DNA of 64,000 nt from the NCBI GenBank assembly GCA_018242205.1, contig JAFECJ010000002.1, positions 166,575 through 230,574 on the forward strand, read 5' to 3'. This document shows, piece after piece, positions 26,183 through 35,803 of this stretch. This stretch comes from Pseudomonadota bacterium. Lineage in GTDB: Bacteria; Pseudomonadota; Alphaproteobacteria; Rhizobiales; Xanthobacteraceae. The notes beneath the pieces were generated by a model. The model worked only from the letters and a program-made list of their open reading frames with translations, was not told the origin of the DNA and did no database searches. Each line of letters opens with the position of its first letter. Position 1 is the first letter of the stretch. The translations under genes and the position numbers were made by a program.

Positions 26183-27478
26183 TCAGCCTTGCCGGTCGCG
26201 CCAGCGATAATACAGGACCGACGGCGCCAGAAACCAAGGATTGCCGGTGTAAAACGGCCGCGTCTGGAACGGCAGATCGTCGAATGCGGTGCGGCCCTCG
26301 TCGAGGCCGAGCACCTTCTGGCCGAGCCGCATGCCCAGATAACTGGCCATCCCGACGCCGGACCCGCAGTAGCCCATCGCGTAATAAAGGCCTTCGCGCC
26401 GGCCAATGTGCATGAGCTCGTCGAACGTGTAAGCGATAAAGCCGCACCAGGAGTGACTGATCTTCGTCGACGCCAGTTGCGGAAAAATATCGACCATATC
26501 GGCGTGCAATTTCGGGCCGCTCTGCAGCGGATCGGTCTCGCTCAACGACACGCGACCGCCAAACAGGATTCGCCTGCGGTCGGGCGATGCCCGGTAGTAG
26601 TAGACGACCTTGCGCGTGTCGCTCACGATGCGGTTCTTCGGGATCAGTTCGTCGACCAGCGCACGATCGAGCATCTCGGTCGCGATCACGTAACTGCCGA
26701 TCGGAATGACACGCCGCTGCTGCCACGGCGTCAGGTTGCCGGTATAGCCGTTGGTGGCGATGACGACGTCGCGCGCGGCGATGATGCCGCGCGGTGTCTT
26801 GACGGTGAAGCCGTTATTGTCGCGCTCGATCGACAGCGCCGGGCAATACGACACCACCTCGGCGCCGGCGGCGATGGCGAGCCTCAGCAAGCCGTGGTGA
26901 TAGCGAGCGGGATCGACCGAGGCATGCTGCTCGTAAACGGCGCCGCCGAAATAGACGTCGGAGCCGATCTCATGACGCTGCTCGCTGCGGGGGACCATGT
27001 GCACCGCGACTTCGAGACCCTTGGGCTGGTTCTCGGCCGCGGCGGCCAGCGCGTCGTACTGTCTGGCATTGTGCGCGGCGTGAAACCGGCCGACGACGCC
27101 AAAATCGCAGTCGAGAGCATTCTCACGGATGAAGTCGCCCATGAAGCTCAGGGAGTTGCGCCCCTCCTTCAGGATATCGAACGCGCGCTCAGGTCCGTAT
27201 CGGCGCGCGAGCGCGTCGTGGGACGGTTTGATACTGGTGGAGATCTGCCCGCCGTTGCGGGTGCTGCAGCCGAAGCCGGCCGCCTCGGCATCGATCACGA
27301 CGGTGTGCCGGCCGCCGCGCGCGGTCTGCAGCGCGGCGTGCAGGCCGGTGTAACCGGAGCCGATGACCAGCACGTCGGCGCGCGCCGGTGGCTCCTTGGT
27401 CGCCAATTCCGGCTGCGGCACCTGGTCCCACCAGTACGGCGCCGGTTTGAAGTCATCGCTAAGAAGTGCTGCGTTCAC
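26183..27478 (-). CDS. FAD-dependent oxidoreductase (PuuB/DAO family)
   Basis: 431 residues from GTG 27478; the ATG at 27532 would overlap the preceding gene by 34 bases. FAD motif DVLVIGSGYTGLHAALQTA (about residues 35-53), then GFGCSTRNGGQ as in gamma-glutamylputrescine oxidase, and C-terminal YCGSGVGMASYLGMRLG. The family oxidises amines or amino acids with O2 and releases an aldehyde. With the glutamine-synthetase-like ligase and aldehyde dehydrogenases it fits the PuuA-PuuB-PuuC logic. No PuuD-like hydrolase is in the window. Confidence 0.9.
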   Translation of the reverse strand: MNAALLSDDFKPAPYWWDQVPQPELATKEPPARADVLVIGSGYTGLHAALQTARGGRHTVVIDAEAAGFGCSTRNGGQISTSIKPSHDALARRYGPERAFDILKEGRNSLSFMGDFIRENALDCDFGVVGRFHAAHNARQYDALAAAAENQPKGLEVAVHMVPRSEQRHEIGSDVYFGGAVYEQHASVDPARYHHGLLRLAIAAGAEVVSYCPALSIERDNNGFTVKTPRGIIAARDVVIATNGYTGNLTPWQQRRVIPIGSYVIATEMLDRALVDELIPKNRIVSDTRKVVYYYRASPDRRRILFGGRVSLSETDPLQSGPKLHADMVDIFPQLASTKISHSWCGFIAYTFDELMHIGRREGLYYAMGYCGSGVGMASYLGMRLGQKVLGLDEGRTAFDDLPFQTRPFYTGNPWFLAPSVLYYRWRDRQG

Positions 27479-27498
27479 GTGACCGGCCCCACCTGTCG

Positions 27499-28992
27499 TC
27501 AGATGCGTGCGACGACGCTTTTCAGTTTGCAATAGCTGCGCAGCCCCGCCATGCCCTTTTCCCGGCCGAAGCCGGATTTCCGGTTGCCGCCGAACGGGAC
27601 TTCAATGCCGCCGGCGAACCATTCATTGATGAAGACCTGTCCGGCATCGACATCGCGGGCGAAGCGCAAGGCGTCGGTGATGTTCGTCGAATAGATGCCG
27701 GCGACGAGAGCGTAAGGCGTCGCATTCGCGGCGTTGAGCGCCTCCTCCGGGCCGTCGACGATCTGCACGGTCAGCACCGGTCCAAAGATCTCTTGCTGCG
27801 CCAGCGGATCGCTGGCGCCCTGCGCCTCGATGATGGTGGGTTCGTAGAACCAGCCACCATCGGCCGCTTCGGATTTTGCGATGGAGCCACCGGCGTATAC
27901 ACGGTTTCCCGATGCGATGGCGCGCTGCACATGGCTGTCGATGATCTCGAGCTGTCGGGCCGAGTTGACCGGTCCGAGATCGGGATTGGTCAGGCCGTGG
28001 CCGATCTTGAAGCCTTTGACCCGCGTCGCCAGCCGGCTCAGGAAGGCGACGGCAATGGAACGGTCGAGAATGAGGCGCGAGCCCGCCGAACAGATCTGTC
28101 CGGCATTCTCGTAGATGGCTTCAATCACGCCGTTGATCGCGACGTCCATGTCGCAGTCGGCGAGCACCACGAGCGGCGATTTGCCGCCGAGCTCCAGGAC
28201 GAGCCGCGTCACGTGCTCCGCGGCCGCGCGCATGACCTGCGTGCCGGTGGCGACCGAGCCGGTGAAGGTGATGTGGTCGATGCCGGGATGCGCGACCAGC
28301 GGCGCTCCGGCCTGCGCGCCCGTCCCGGTGACGACGTTCAGCACGCCCTCGGGCAGGCCGGCCTCGTGCAGCAGTTCCGCGAGCATCAGGGCGGTGAACG
28401 GGGTCTGTTCGGCCGGCTTCGCCACCACCGTGCAGCCCGCGGCCAGGGCCGGGGCGATGCCCCGGGCGGCGGTCGACAGCGGGTAGTTCCAGGGGATGAC
28501 CTGGGCGGCCACGCCAATGGGCTCCTCGGTGGTGAAACCGACATAGTTGCGGCCGAGCGGCAGGCTGTCGCCGTGCAGTTTGTCGGCGGCACCGGCGTAA
28601 TATTCGAACGCGCGTGCGACCCCGCGCAGGTCACCCTCGGCCTCCAGGAGGCGCTTGCCGCTGTCCAGGCTCTCGACCACTGCAAAGCGGGCCGCCCGTT
28701 CACGCAGGAGCGTCGCAGCCCGGTCAAGGATACGGCCGCGCTCGGCCGGGCCCATCTGCCGCCAAGGGCCGTTGAGCGCTTTCCGCGCGGCCGCAACGGC
28801 GGCATCGACATCTGCGGCGTCGCCGGCGGCAAAACTGGCGAAAGGGCGCCCACGGGCGGGGTCGAAGCTCTCCATGGTGTTGCCGGAATGCGCCGGGACG
28901 TATCGGCCGCCGATGAAATGCTCCTGCGGCAGCCCCTTCAGCGTGCCGGTCGACAGCACCTCCGCGACCAGGGGTTCATGACCGAGGGTCAT
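27499..28992 (-). CDS. Aldehyde dehydrogenase family protein (2)
   Basis: 497 residues. NAD site [35 protein letters not shown], catalytic Glu in [14 protein letters not shown] and catalytic Cys in [16 protein letters not shown], all at standard spacing. It is the full-length, betaine-aldehyde or gamma-glutamyl-aminobutyraldehyde dehydrogenase-like type and closer to PuuC than the aldehyde dehydrogenase at 19424. ATG 28992 overlaps the stop of the upstream enolase-family gene by 4 bases. Confidence 0.93.
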   Translation of the reverse strand: MTLGHEPLVAEVLSTGTLKGLPQEHFIGGRYVPAHSGNTMESFDPARGRPFASFAAGDAADVDAAVAAARKALNGPWRQMGPAERGRILDRAATLLRERAARFAVVESLDSGKRLLEAEGDLRGVARAFEYYAGAADKLHGDSLPLGRNYVGFTTEEPIGVAAQVIPWNYPLSTAARGIAPALAAGCTVVAKPAEQTPFTALMLAELLHEAGLPEGVLNVVTGTGAQAGAPLVAHPGIDHITFTGSVATGTQVMRAAAEHVTRLVLELGGKSPLVVLADCDMDVAINGVIEAIYENAGQICSAGSRLILDRSIAVAFLSRLATRVKGFKIGHGLTNPDLGPVNSARQLEIIDSHVQRAIASGNRVYAGGSIAKSEAADGGWFYEPTIIEAQGASDPLAQQEIFGPVLTVQIVDGPEEALNAANATPYALVAGIYSTNITDALRFARDVDAGQVFINEWFAGGIEVPFGGNRKSGFGREKGMAGLRSYCKLKSVVARI

Positions 28993-30107
28993 GTTGCCAG
29001 CTCGCTCACGCGATATTCGGCGGCCTCAAGCCACGCCGGATTGATCTCGATGCCCCAACCTGGACCGGCCGGAATATCGACCATGCCGTCCTTGGCTCGC
29101 AGCGGGTTGAGCAGCAGCCCCTCCTCCCACGGGTAATAATCAAGGCCCTCGATCGAGAACTCGACATAGGGCCCGGCGTTCGGAATCGCGCCCATGATGT
29201 GCAACGTGAACGCGGTGACGAGCGACTGATTGGCCGAATGCGGCGTCACCGGCAGGCCCGCGGCTTCCGCCCAGCGCGCCACCTTCAACATCCGCGTCAC
29301 GCCGCCGAGGTAGCAGACGTCGGGCTGGACGACGTCGACGACCTTGTTGTCGATGATATAGCGCCAGAGCGTCAGGTCGCAGTCCTGTTCGCCGCCGGTC
29401 ACGTCGAGGTCGAGCGCCTGCCTGACCTCCGCCGTCCAGCCATGCTCCCAATAGGGGCACGGCTCTTCGAAATGGACGACGCCGTAATCCTGCAACATCC
29501 CGCCGACTTCGATTGCCTTGCCTGGAGTATAGGCGCTGTTGCCGTCGACCAGCAGCCGCGCCCTATCCCCGAGTGCGGCGCGCACCTGCGGCACGATGGC
29601 ATCGGTCCGCCCCGGCCATTCGTCGATGTCGTGGCCACATTCCTTGCCGACGCGAAATTTGAACGCCGTGTAGCCGTACTCGCCCTGCAGCCGCTTGAGC
29701 CGTTCCGCTTCCGCCTCCGGCGTGATCTCGCCGCGCTTCATGCTCGAGGCGTAGACCGGAAACGGCCGCGGCGTGCCGCCGAGCAGTTCGCAAACGCTTT
29801 TCTTCTCCAAGCGGCCGCGCAGATCCCACAGCGCGGTATCGAGCCCGGTCAGCGCGCGAAACAGATACGAGCCGGGAAACTTGTGTTCGCGCTCCGGGAT
29901 CGTCGCGACCAGATGGGCGATGTCGAAAGCGTCGGCGCCGAGCGAGTGCGGCGCGATCTGACGATGAAAGACCGCGGCGGTGATGTCGGCGTTGTAGGGC
30001 GAAAATTGCCCCCAGCCCTGCGCACCACTCTCCGTTGTGGCCCGGACGAAGCCGATGGCGGCGTTCGAAAAGGACTCAAGCTTCGTGATCTTCATCGGCT
30101 TCGCCAT
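28989..30107 (-). CDS. Enolase superfamily enzyme (mandelate racemase/muconate lactonizing type)
   Basis: 372 residues. Barrel-domain catalytic residues are recognisable: [11 protein letters not shown] (Lys at the end of strand 2), [14 protein letters not shown] (metal Asp), FEEPCPYWE (Glu), GGEQDCD (Glu), and TPHSANQ (His). These make it an acid-sugar dehydratase or racemase of the superfamily. The exact subgroup is unclear. It heads the operon with the aldehyde dehydrogenase and FAD oxidoreductase, odd partners for an acid-sugar dehydratase, so a hydroxylated amino acid or amino-sugar acid substrate is possible. Confidence 0.9.
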   Translation of the reverse strand: MAKPMKITKLESFSNAAIGFVRATTESGAQGWGQFSPYNADITAAVFHRQIAPHSLGADAFDIAHLVATIPEREHKFPGSYLFRALTGLDTALWDLRGRLEKKSVCELLGGTPRPFPVYASSMKRGEITPEAEAERLKRLQGEYGYTAFKFRVGKECGHDIDEWPGRTDAIVPQVRAALGDRARLLVDGNSAYTPGKAIEVGGMLQDYGVVHFEEPCPYWEHGWTAEVRQALDLDVTGGEQDCDLTLWRYIIDNKVVDVVQPDVCYLGGVTRMLKVARWAEAAGLPVTPHSANQSLVTAFTLHIMGAIPNAGPYVEFSIEGLDYYPWEEGLLLNPLRAKDGMVDIPAGPGWGIEINPAWLEAAEYRVSELAT

Positions 30108-30202
30108 CCGCTACGTGCGGCGGAAACAGCGCGCCAAGAGCATTCTTTGGCGCGTTCTTTGTCCGTCGTGCCGGATTTTTAGAGTTGAAATGGTCTGCTC
30201 TT

Positions 30203-30241
30203 AAGGTCCATTCTGGTCGAATAAGAAGGCCACTCCGGTCG
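30203..30241. promoter_or_regulatory. Direct repeat, candidate MocR operator
   Basis: aaggtccattctggtcg at 30203-30219 and aaggccactccggtcg at 30226-30241 are imperfect direct repeats set 23 bases apart, about two helical turns. They lie between the enolase-family operon and the MocR gene. MocR/PdxR regulators are known to bind paired direct repeats in such divergent regions. The repeat is seen; its function is inferred. Confidence 0.4.
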
Positions 30242-30315
30242 GACGCGGCATGCCGACCCGACCGGGTATCAGGCGACGATGGGGAAACCGAGTGGTCAAG
30301 CGGGCGGGAGGTGCG

Positions 30316-31794
30316 GTGCTGCAGTCGATCGTCATTGATCGCGAGGCGTCGCACGGCTTGAGCATCCAGATCTGCGCGCATCTGCGCGAGTTCATCCTGT
30401 CCGGCTCGCTCAAGGCCGGCGGACGGCTGCCCTCGACGCGGACTTTGGCCAATGAGCTCAAGGTCGCCCGCGCCACTATCGTCGAATGCTTCGACCAATT
30501 GGCCGCCGAGGGCCTGATCGAATCACGCGTCGGCGCCGGCACCTATGTCAGCGACGCGCTCAAGCACGAGCGCCCGCCGGTTTCGACGCCCAAGCCCGTG
30601 CTCTCGGAAAAGAGCGCGCGTCTTGCGCACTCCATGGCGTCCGCCTCCAGCCGGTTCGTGCCGCGCCTGGTGCATGAGCCGCGCCCGTTCACGACGGCCA
30701 TTCCCGCTTACGACGCCTTCCCGATGGCGCAGTGGGCTCGCCTGTCCGGCAAACACTGGCGCGAGGCACGCAAGGACGTGCTCGGTTATCCGGACCCGCA
30801 CGGACACGACCTGTTGCGCAAGGCGATCGCCGACCATCTGCGTATCAACCGCGGCATCCGCTGCGACTGGCAGCAGATCTTCATCGTCGCCGGCGCGCAG
30901 CAGGCGTTCCAACTCATCGCTTCGACGCTGATCGATCCGGGCGACAAGGTCTGGTTCGAGGATCCGGGCGCGATCGGCGCGCGCAACAGCTTCGTCGTTG
31001 CCGGCGCCGATCTGGTGCCGGTGCGGGTCGACGACGATGGGCTCGACGTCGACGACGGGCTGCGCAAGGCGCCCGATATCCGGCTCGCCTTCGTGACGCC
31101 GTCGCATCAGCAGCCGCTCGGCGTCAGCATGTCGCTGGAACGGCGCGTCGCCCTGCTCACCGCCGCGCAGGCTCGCGGCGCCTGGGTCATCGAGGACGAT
31201 TGGGACGGCGAGTTCTGTTTTTCCGGCATGCCCATGCCGACGCTGCAGAGCATGGATCAGACCGGCCGCGTCATCTATGTCGGCTCTTTTTCCAAGTCGC
31301 TGTTTCCATCGCTGCGGCTCGGCTTCATTCTGGCGCCGCCGGCGCTGACCGAGCATTTCCAGACCAGCCTCGAAGCTTTTCTGCCCGGCGTGCCGACCGC
31401 GATCCAGGCGATCGTGGCCGACTTCATCGTCGAGGGCCATTTCGCCACGCATATTCGTCGCATGCGCAAGGCCTACCACGAGCGCTACCAGGCGCTCTAT
31501 CAAGGCGCACAAGGCCAGCTCGCCGATTATCTCGACACCAGGCCCACCGGCACCGGGATGCACACCGTGGCCTTCCTCAAACGCGGTCTGAATGCCGAAA
31601 TGGTCGCCAAGCGCGCCGCCGAACGCGGCCTGACCCTGACGCCGATCGGCCGTTTCTGCATCGCGCCCTACGAGCACCAGGCCTTCGCGCTCGGCTTCAG
31701 CGGTTTTTCGATCGCGCAGATCGAGACGGCGATCCGTTCGCTCAAGGAAGTCTTCAGCGATCTGACGGCCGGTGTTCGCGCCAAATCGGCATGA
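30316..31794 (+). CDS. MocR-type transcriptional regulator (GntR DNA-binding plus aminotransferase domain)
   Basis: 492 residues from GTG 30316, chosen because cgggaggtg (30305-30313) precedes it; ATG 30250 is an alternative. Winged helix: LSIQICAHLREFILSGSLKA and RTLANELKVARATIVECFDQ (about residues 15-75). The aminotransferase fold follows from about residue 120, with AGAQQAFQLIASTL and the PLP-lysine segment YVGSFSKSLFPSLRLGF (about 322-338). MocR proteins sense PLP adducts or amine ligands. Divergent from the enolase-aldehyde dehydrogenase-oxidase genes, it is their likely regulator. Confidence 0.92.
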   Translation: MLQSIVIDREASHGLSIQICAHLREFILSGSLKAGGRLPSTRTLANELKVARATIVECFDQLAAEGLIESRVGAGTYVSDALKHERPPVSTPKPVLSEKSARLAHSMASASSRFVPRLVHEPRPFTTAIPAYDAFPMAQWARLSGKHWREARKDVLGYPDPHGHDLLRKAIADHLRINRGIRCDWQQIFIVAGAQQAFQLIASTLIDPGDKVWFEDPGAIGARNSFVVAGADLVPVRVDDDGLDVDDGLRKAPDIRLAFVTPSHQQPLGVSMSLERRVALLTAAQARGAWVIEDDWDGEFCFSGMPMPTLQSMDQTGRVIYVGSFSKSLFPSLRLGFILAPPALTEHFQTSLEAFLPGVPTAIQAIVADFIVEGHFATHIRRMRKAYHERYQALYQGAQGQLADYLDTRPTGTGMHTVAFLKRGLNAEMVAKRAAERGLTLTPIGRFCIAPYEHQAFALGFSGFSIAQIETAIRSLKEVFSDLTAGVRAKSA

Positions 31795-31894
31795 CGCATC
31801 TCTCAAGGAAGTGGACCGAGGCCGGCGCGAGAATGGCCCTCTTCAGCGGACCGGCACTCGCCTAGAGTTCGCGCTCTAAGGCGGAGGCGTTCGC

Positions 31895-33523
31895 TTGAAT
31901 TCGTTCGACATCATCATCATCGGCGCCGGATCAGCCGGCTGCGTGATCGCCGGCGAGCTGGCAGCCGCCGGCAGGCACAGGATACTGGTGCTCGAAGCCG
32001 GACCGCGCGACCGCAGCCCGTGGATTCATCTGCCGATCGGTTACGGCAAGACCTACTACAACCGGAACGTCAACTGGATGTACGAAACCGAACCGGTGCC
32101 CGGGCTCGCCAACCGGCGCGTCTATCAGCCGCGCGGCAAGGTGGTCGGCGGCTCGAGCGCCATCAACGCCATGGTCTATTCGCGCGGACAGGCCGAGGAC
32201 TACGACGGCTGGGCGGCCATGGGCAATCATGGCTGGGGCTGGCCCGACGTGCTGCGGCTCTATCGGCGCATAGAGGACCACGACCTCGGCGCGTCGCAAT
32301 GGCACGGCGCCGGCGGCCCGCTGCATGTCACCGACATCGCCAAGGCGGCGCATCCGCTGACCGGTCTCTTTGTCAAAGCCGGCATGGAAGCCGGCTTGCG
32401 CTTCAATCCCGACCTCAACGGCGAAACCACCGAAGGCGTCGGCACCTTTCAGATCACCACGCGCGACGGCATCCGCGAATCCGCGGCGCGCGCCTTCTTG
32501 CGCCCGGCGTTGCGAACCGGCCGCGTATGCTTGGAAACCGATGCGCTGGTGACACGCATCCTGTTCGATGGCTGCCGCGCCATCGGCGTCGAATGCCGCC
32601 AGCACGGCGCGGTGAAAACCTATCGCGCCAATGCCGAGATCATCCTGTGCGGCGGCGCGATAAATTCGCCGCAGATTCTGCAACTGTCCGGCATCGGCCC
32701 CGGCGCTTTGCTGCGCGAGCACGACATCGATGTCGTCGCCGACAGCCCCGCCGTGGGCCGGCATTTCCAGGATCACCTCTGCTACGACCACGTTTACAAA
32801 TCGACGCAGCCGAGCCTGAACGACGACCTGCTGCCGCTCTCGGGCAAGCTGCGCGTTGGACTGCAGTATCTCCTGGGCCGGCGCGGCCCGCTATCGCTGA
32901 GCGTCAATCAGGGCGGCGGCTTCTACCGCTCACGGCCGGATGTTTCGCGGCCCGACATCCAGCTCTATTTCTCGCCGCTGAGCTACACCAAGGCGGCGCC
33001 GCGCGTGCGCGCGCTGATGAAGCCCGATCCGTTCTCCGGCTTTTCGACCAGCGTGTCGCCGTGCCGGCCGCAGAGCCGCGGCTCCATCTCGGTCCGTTCG
33101 CCGGACCCGACTGTCGCGCCGAAGATCGAACCGAATTATCTGTCGCATCCGGGCGACATCGCCACATTGCTCGCCGGCGCACGCTTCCTCTGCGCGCTGG
33201 CCGCGACGCCGACCTTCAGCGATCTCGTAAAGGAAGAACTGGCGCCCGGCGTCCACAAACATTCCGACGCCGATCTGTTCGAGGATATCCGGCAACGCGC
33301 CTATTCGGTGTTCCACCCAAGCGGCACCTGCCGCATGGGCGTCGATGCGAGCGCCTGCGTCGTCGATCCCGCTTTGCGCGTTCACGGCATCACCGGCTTG
33401 CGCGTCGCCGATGCCTCGATCTTCCCGACCGTGCCGTCAGGCAACACCAACGCGCCGGCGATGATGGTCGGCGCGAAAGCAGCCGAGCTGATCGCCGCCA
33501 CGCCGACGCGACACGCCTCCTAA
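31895..33523 (+). CDS. GMC family oxidoreductase (choline dehydrogenase-like)
   Basis: 542 residues from TTG 31895 with gcggagg as ribosome site. FAD-binding IIIIGAGSAGCVIAGELAAA (about residues 5-24), the GMC signature GKVVGGSSAINAMVYSRGQ (about 81-99), ILCGGAINSPQILQLSGIGP and the catalytic His region FHPSGTCRMG (about 471-480). It oxidises an alcohol to an aldehyde and passes electrons to a quinone or oxygen. It follows the MocR gene and may supply the amino aldehyde for the same pathway. Confidence 0.92.
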   Translation: MNSFDIIIIGAGSAGCVIAGELAAAGRHRILVLEAGPRDRSPWIHLPIGYGKTYYNRNVNWMYETEPVPGLANRRVYQPRGKVVGGSSAINAMVYSRGQAEDYDGWAAMGNHGWGWPDVLRLYRRIEDHDLGASQWHGAGGPLHVTDIAKAAHPLTGLFVKAGMEAGLRFNPDLNGETTEGVGTFQITTRDGIRESAARAFLRPALRTGRVCLETDALVTRILFDGCRAIGVECRQHGAVKTYRANAEIILCGGAINSPQILQLSGIGPGALLREHDIDVVADSPAVGRHFQDHLCYDHVYKSTQPSLNDDLLPLSGKLRVGLQYLLGRRGPLSLSVNQGGGFYRSRPDVSRPDIQLYFSPLSYTKAAPRVRALMKPDPFSGFSTSVSPCRPQSRGSISVRSPDPTVAPKIEPNYLSHPGDIATLLAGARFLCALAATPTFSDLVKEELAPGVHKHSDADLFEDIRQRAYSVFHPSGTCRMGVDASACVVDPALRVHGITGLRVADASIFPTVPSGNTNAPAMMVGAKAAELIAATPTRHAS

Positions 33524-33656
33524 GCGCCGGCGTCCACCGCAGGGAACCGGCAGGCGGCTGAAGGTCGCCGTCCGACGTGAGATTTCGACGCTATTACTGT
33601 GCATGTCCTCCGAAAGGTCGCACGGATGTGACGGTGTCCGGCCACGCCATGCCGTC

Positions 33657-34589
33657 CTAAGATGCACGGCCCGCGTGAACCCGCGCGAGCGTCTGCTCGA
33701 TATTGTCCACGAGCGCCTGAACCACGATTCGTCCGATCCGATTGATGGGCTTACGGCCATCGATCGCGACGCTGACGGTCTGCGGCTCGGCGCCCTTGTC
33801 GCGCACCGGAAGGAAGACGAGCGAGCCGTCGATCAGTTCCGTCGCGGCATCGAGCTCGGACGTGAAGGCGATGTAACCGCCGCTGCGTGCCAGCGCCTTC
33901 ACGAGTTGCAGCGAATTGGTCTCGACCACCTTCTGTCCTTCGGTGAAGAGCCAGCCGTGCCGCGTCTCCAGATAGCGGCGGATCATCAGTGCGCGGCTTT
34001 GCAGCGCGATCGGATGGGCGACCGCTTCCTGCATGCTGATCGAGCGCTTACGCGCCAGCGGATGATCCGGCGCGACGACACAGCCGAACGGCAATTCCGC
34101 CGACCACAGCACATGCAATTCGCGCCGCGGCGACAGATTGAAGACGGCCGCAACGTCGGCCGTGCCACCGATCAGCGCACTGCCGGCCGCGTCGGTGCTG
34201 CCGATCTCGATTTCCAGGGCGATCCGCGGATGCTCGCGTGCCAATTGCAGCACGACGGCCGGCAGAAAGCCGTTGACGTGGCTGTCCATGGCGACAATTC
34301 GGACGTGGCCCTGGTGGATGCCCTGGAGCTGCTGCAGCTCGGCGGCCGCCCGGCGTTCGTCGGCGTGCCAGCGGCGCGCCAAAGTTATGACTGCGTCGCC
34401 GGCCGGGGTCAGCCGCATACCCTTGGCCATCCGCTCGAACAGCGGGACGCCCAAAATCCCTTCAAGCTGAATGATTTGGCGGTTGATCGCAGAAGCGGCG
34501 ACATTGAGCTCCTTGGCCGCGCGCTGGATAGAACCCGAACGGGCGACCTGATCGGCGTAGCGCAAGGCAGCGGGGACCAGCGACGGCAT
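33657..34589 (-). CDS. LysR family transcriptional regulator
   Basis: 310 residues from ATG 34589 (MPSLVPAALRYADQVARSGS). Helix-turn-helix: SIQRAAKELNVAASAINRQI then QLEGILGVPLFERMAKGMRL, typical LysR. The rest is a substrate-binding domain (about residues 95-300). Divergent from the ABC/UraD-UraH operon, with a perfect inverted repeat between them (34623-34649). The ligand may be urate or another purine derivative; this is inference from neighbours. Confidence 0.9.
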   Translation of the reverse strand: MPSLVPAALRYADQVARSGSIQRAAKELNVAASAINRQIIQLEGILGVPLFERMAKGMRLTPAGDAVITLARRWHADERRAAAELQQLQGIHQGHVRIVAMDSHVNGFLPAVVLQLAREHPRIALEIEIGSTDAAGSALIGGTADVAAVFNLSPRRELHVLWSAELPFGCVVAPDHPLARKRSISMQEAVAHPIALQSRALMIRRYLETRHGWLFTEGQKVVETNSLQLVKALARSGGYIAFTSELDAATELIDGSLVFLPVRDKGAEPQTVSVAIDGRKPINRIGRIVVQALVDNIEQTLARVHAGRAS

Positions 34590-34622
34590 CGGTACAGCCC
34601 ATTCTAATTTTGCGTATGCATG

Positions 34623-34649
34623 ATTGCCGAAACGGCGCTGGACGGCAAT
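34623..34649. promoter_or_regulatory. Inverted repeat, candidate LysR operator
   Basis: attgccg at 34623-34629 and cggcaat at 34643-34649 are a perfect 7-bp inverted pair with a 13-base spacer in the divergent region between the LysR gene and the transporter operon. Size and place fit a LysR recognition site. Confidence 0.45.
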
Positions 34650-34705
34650 GACCGACAGGGCCACCATGATCCCTCAGTACATCCTCGTGGGGGCCTGAGC
34701 GCATC

Positions 34706-35788
34706 GTGACTGACGCGACCGGACATGCGTTGACGCTCGCGCACATCACGCACCGCTTCGGCGAATTCGTCGCCGCCCGCGATATCAATCTCGAGATCAG
34801 GCCAGGCGAACTGATTTCGCTGCTTGGCCCCAGCGGCTGCGGCAAGACCACGCTGCTCAAGATCATTGCCGGCTTCCAGCGTCAGAGCGAAGGCGATGTG
34901 CTTGTGGATGGCCAGTCGATTTCGCATCTGCCACCGAACCGCCGCCGGATCGGCATCGTGTTCCAGAACTACGCCCTCTTCCCGCACATGACGGTGGCTG
35001 AAAACGTAGGCTATGGCCTGGCCGCCGCCGGCAAGCCAAAGAACGAGATTGCCGCCACCGTCGAAGAAATGCTGGCTGTCGTGCAGATGACTGCTTTCGG
35101 CGGTCGGCTGCCGCGCGAACTGTCCGGCGGGCAGCAGCAGCGCGTGGCGCTTGCGCGCTGTCTTGCCATTCGTCCACGTATTTTGCTGCTCGACGAGCCG
35201 TTCAGCGCCCTCGACAAGAATTTGCGCCTCGACATGCAGATCGAGATCAAGCACTTGCAGCGTCAGAGCGGCATCACCACCGTCTTGGTGACGCACGATC
35301 AGGAGGAAGCGCTCAGCATTTCCGACCGCATCGCCGTTCTGTCGCGCGGCCATCTCGAGCAATTCGATACACCGACCGAGATTTACGACCGACCGCGCTC
35401 GTTGTTCGTCAACACTTTTGTCGGCACCGCCAATCTGATCCCCGGCGTGCTCGAAACGAAGACCGCGCACGACGCATCGATTCGCATCGGTGAAACAGTG
35501 GTCGTTGTCCCGCTGCCAGGCCCCGTTGCCATCGGCGCGCCTGTTCTTGTGTCGGTCCGCCCCGAGGCGCTACGCCTGTCGTCGTCACCCGGCGGCCTCC
35601 CGGTGCGTATCGCGGCGGTGCTGCCGATCGGCCCGTCGCTGATCTACGAGGCGCTGCTCGCCGACGGAACCCCGGTGAAGGTCGTCCAGGACCGCGCCGG
35701 CAGTGACGCTGCGCTCTCCGACACCGCCTTCCTTACCATCATGGCCCATCGCATCAGCGGCCTTTTCGCCAAACCATCTCAGTCCTAA
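34706..35788 (+). CDS. ABC transporter ATP-binding protein (PotA type), purine island
   Basis: 360 residues from GTG 34706. Walker A GPSGCGKTTLLKIIAG (about residues 39-54), signature LSGGQQQRVALARC, Walker B ILLLDEPFSALD, TOBE domain at the C-terminus (about 280-360). First gene of an operon of ATPase, binding protein, two permeases and a urate-pathway enzyme. Confidence 0.94.
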   Translation: MTDATGHALTLAHITHRFGEFVAARDINLEIRPGELISLLGPSGCGKTTLLKIIAGFQRQSEGDVLVDGQSISHLPPNRRRIGIVFQNYALFPHMTVAENVGYGLAAAGKPKNEIAATVEEMLAVVQMTAFGGRLPRELSGGQQQRVALARCLAIRPRILLLDEPFSALDKNLRLDMQIEIKHLQRQSGITTVLVTHDQEEALSISDRIAVLSRGHLEQFDTPTEIYDRPRSLFVNTFVGTANLIPGVLETKTAHDASIRIGETVVVVPLPGPVAIGAPVLVSVRPEALRLSSSPGGLPVRIAAVLPIGPSLIYEALLADGTPVKVVQDRAGSDAALSDTAFLTIMAHRISGLFAKPSQS

Positions 35789-35803
35789 CGACAGGAGCCT
35801 GCC

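Noticed and set aside
24937..26406. Long N-terminal extension of the binding protein
   Set aside because: The Sec signal begins at ATG 25995; earlier sequence is Arg/Pro-rich noise antisense to the FAD oxidase.
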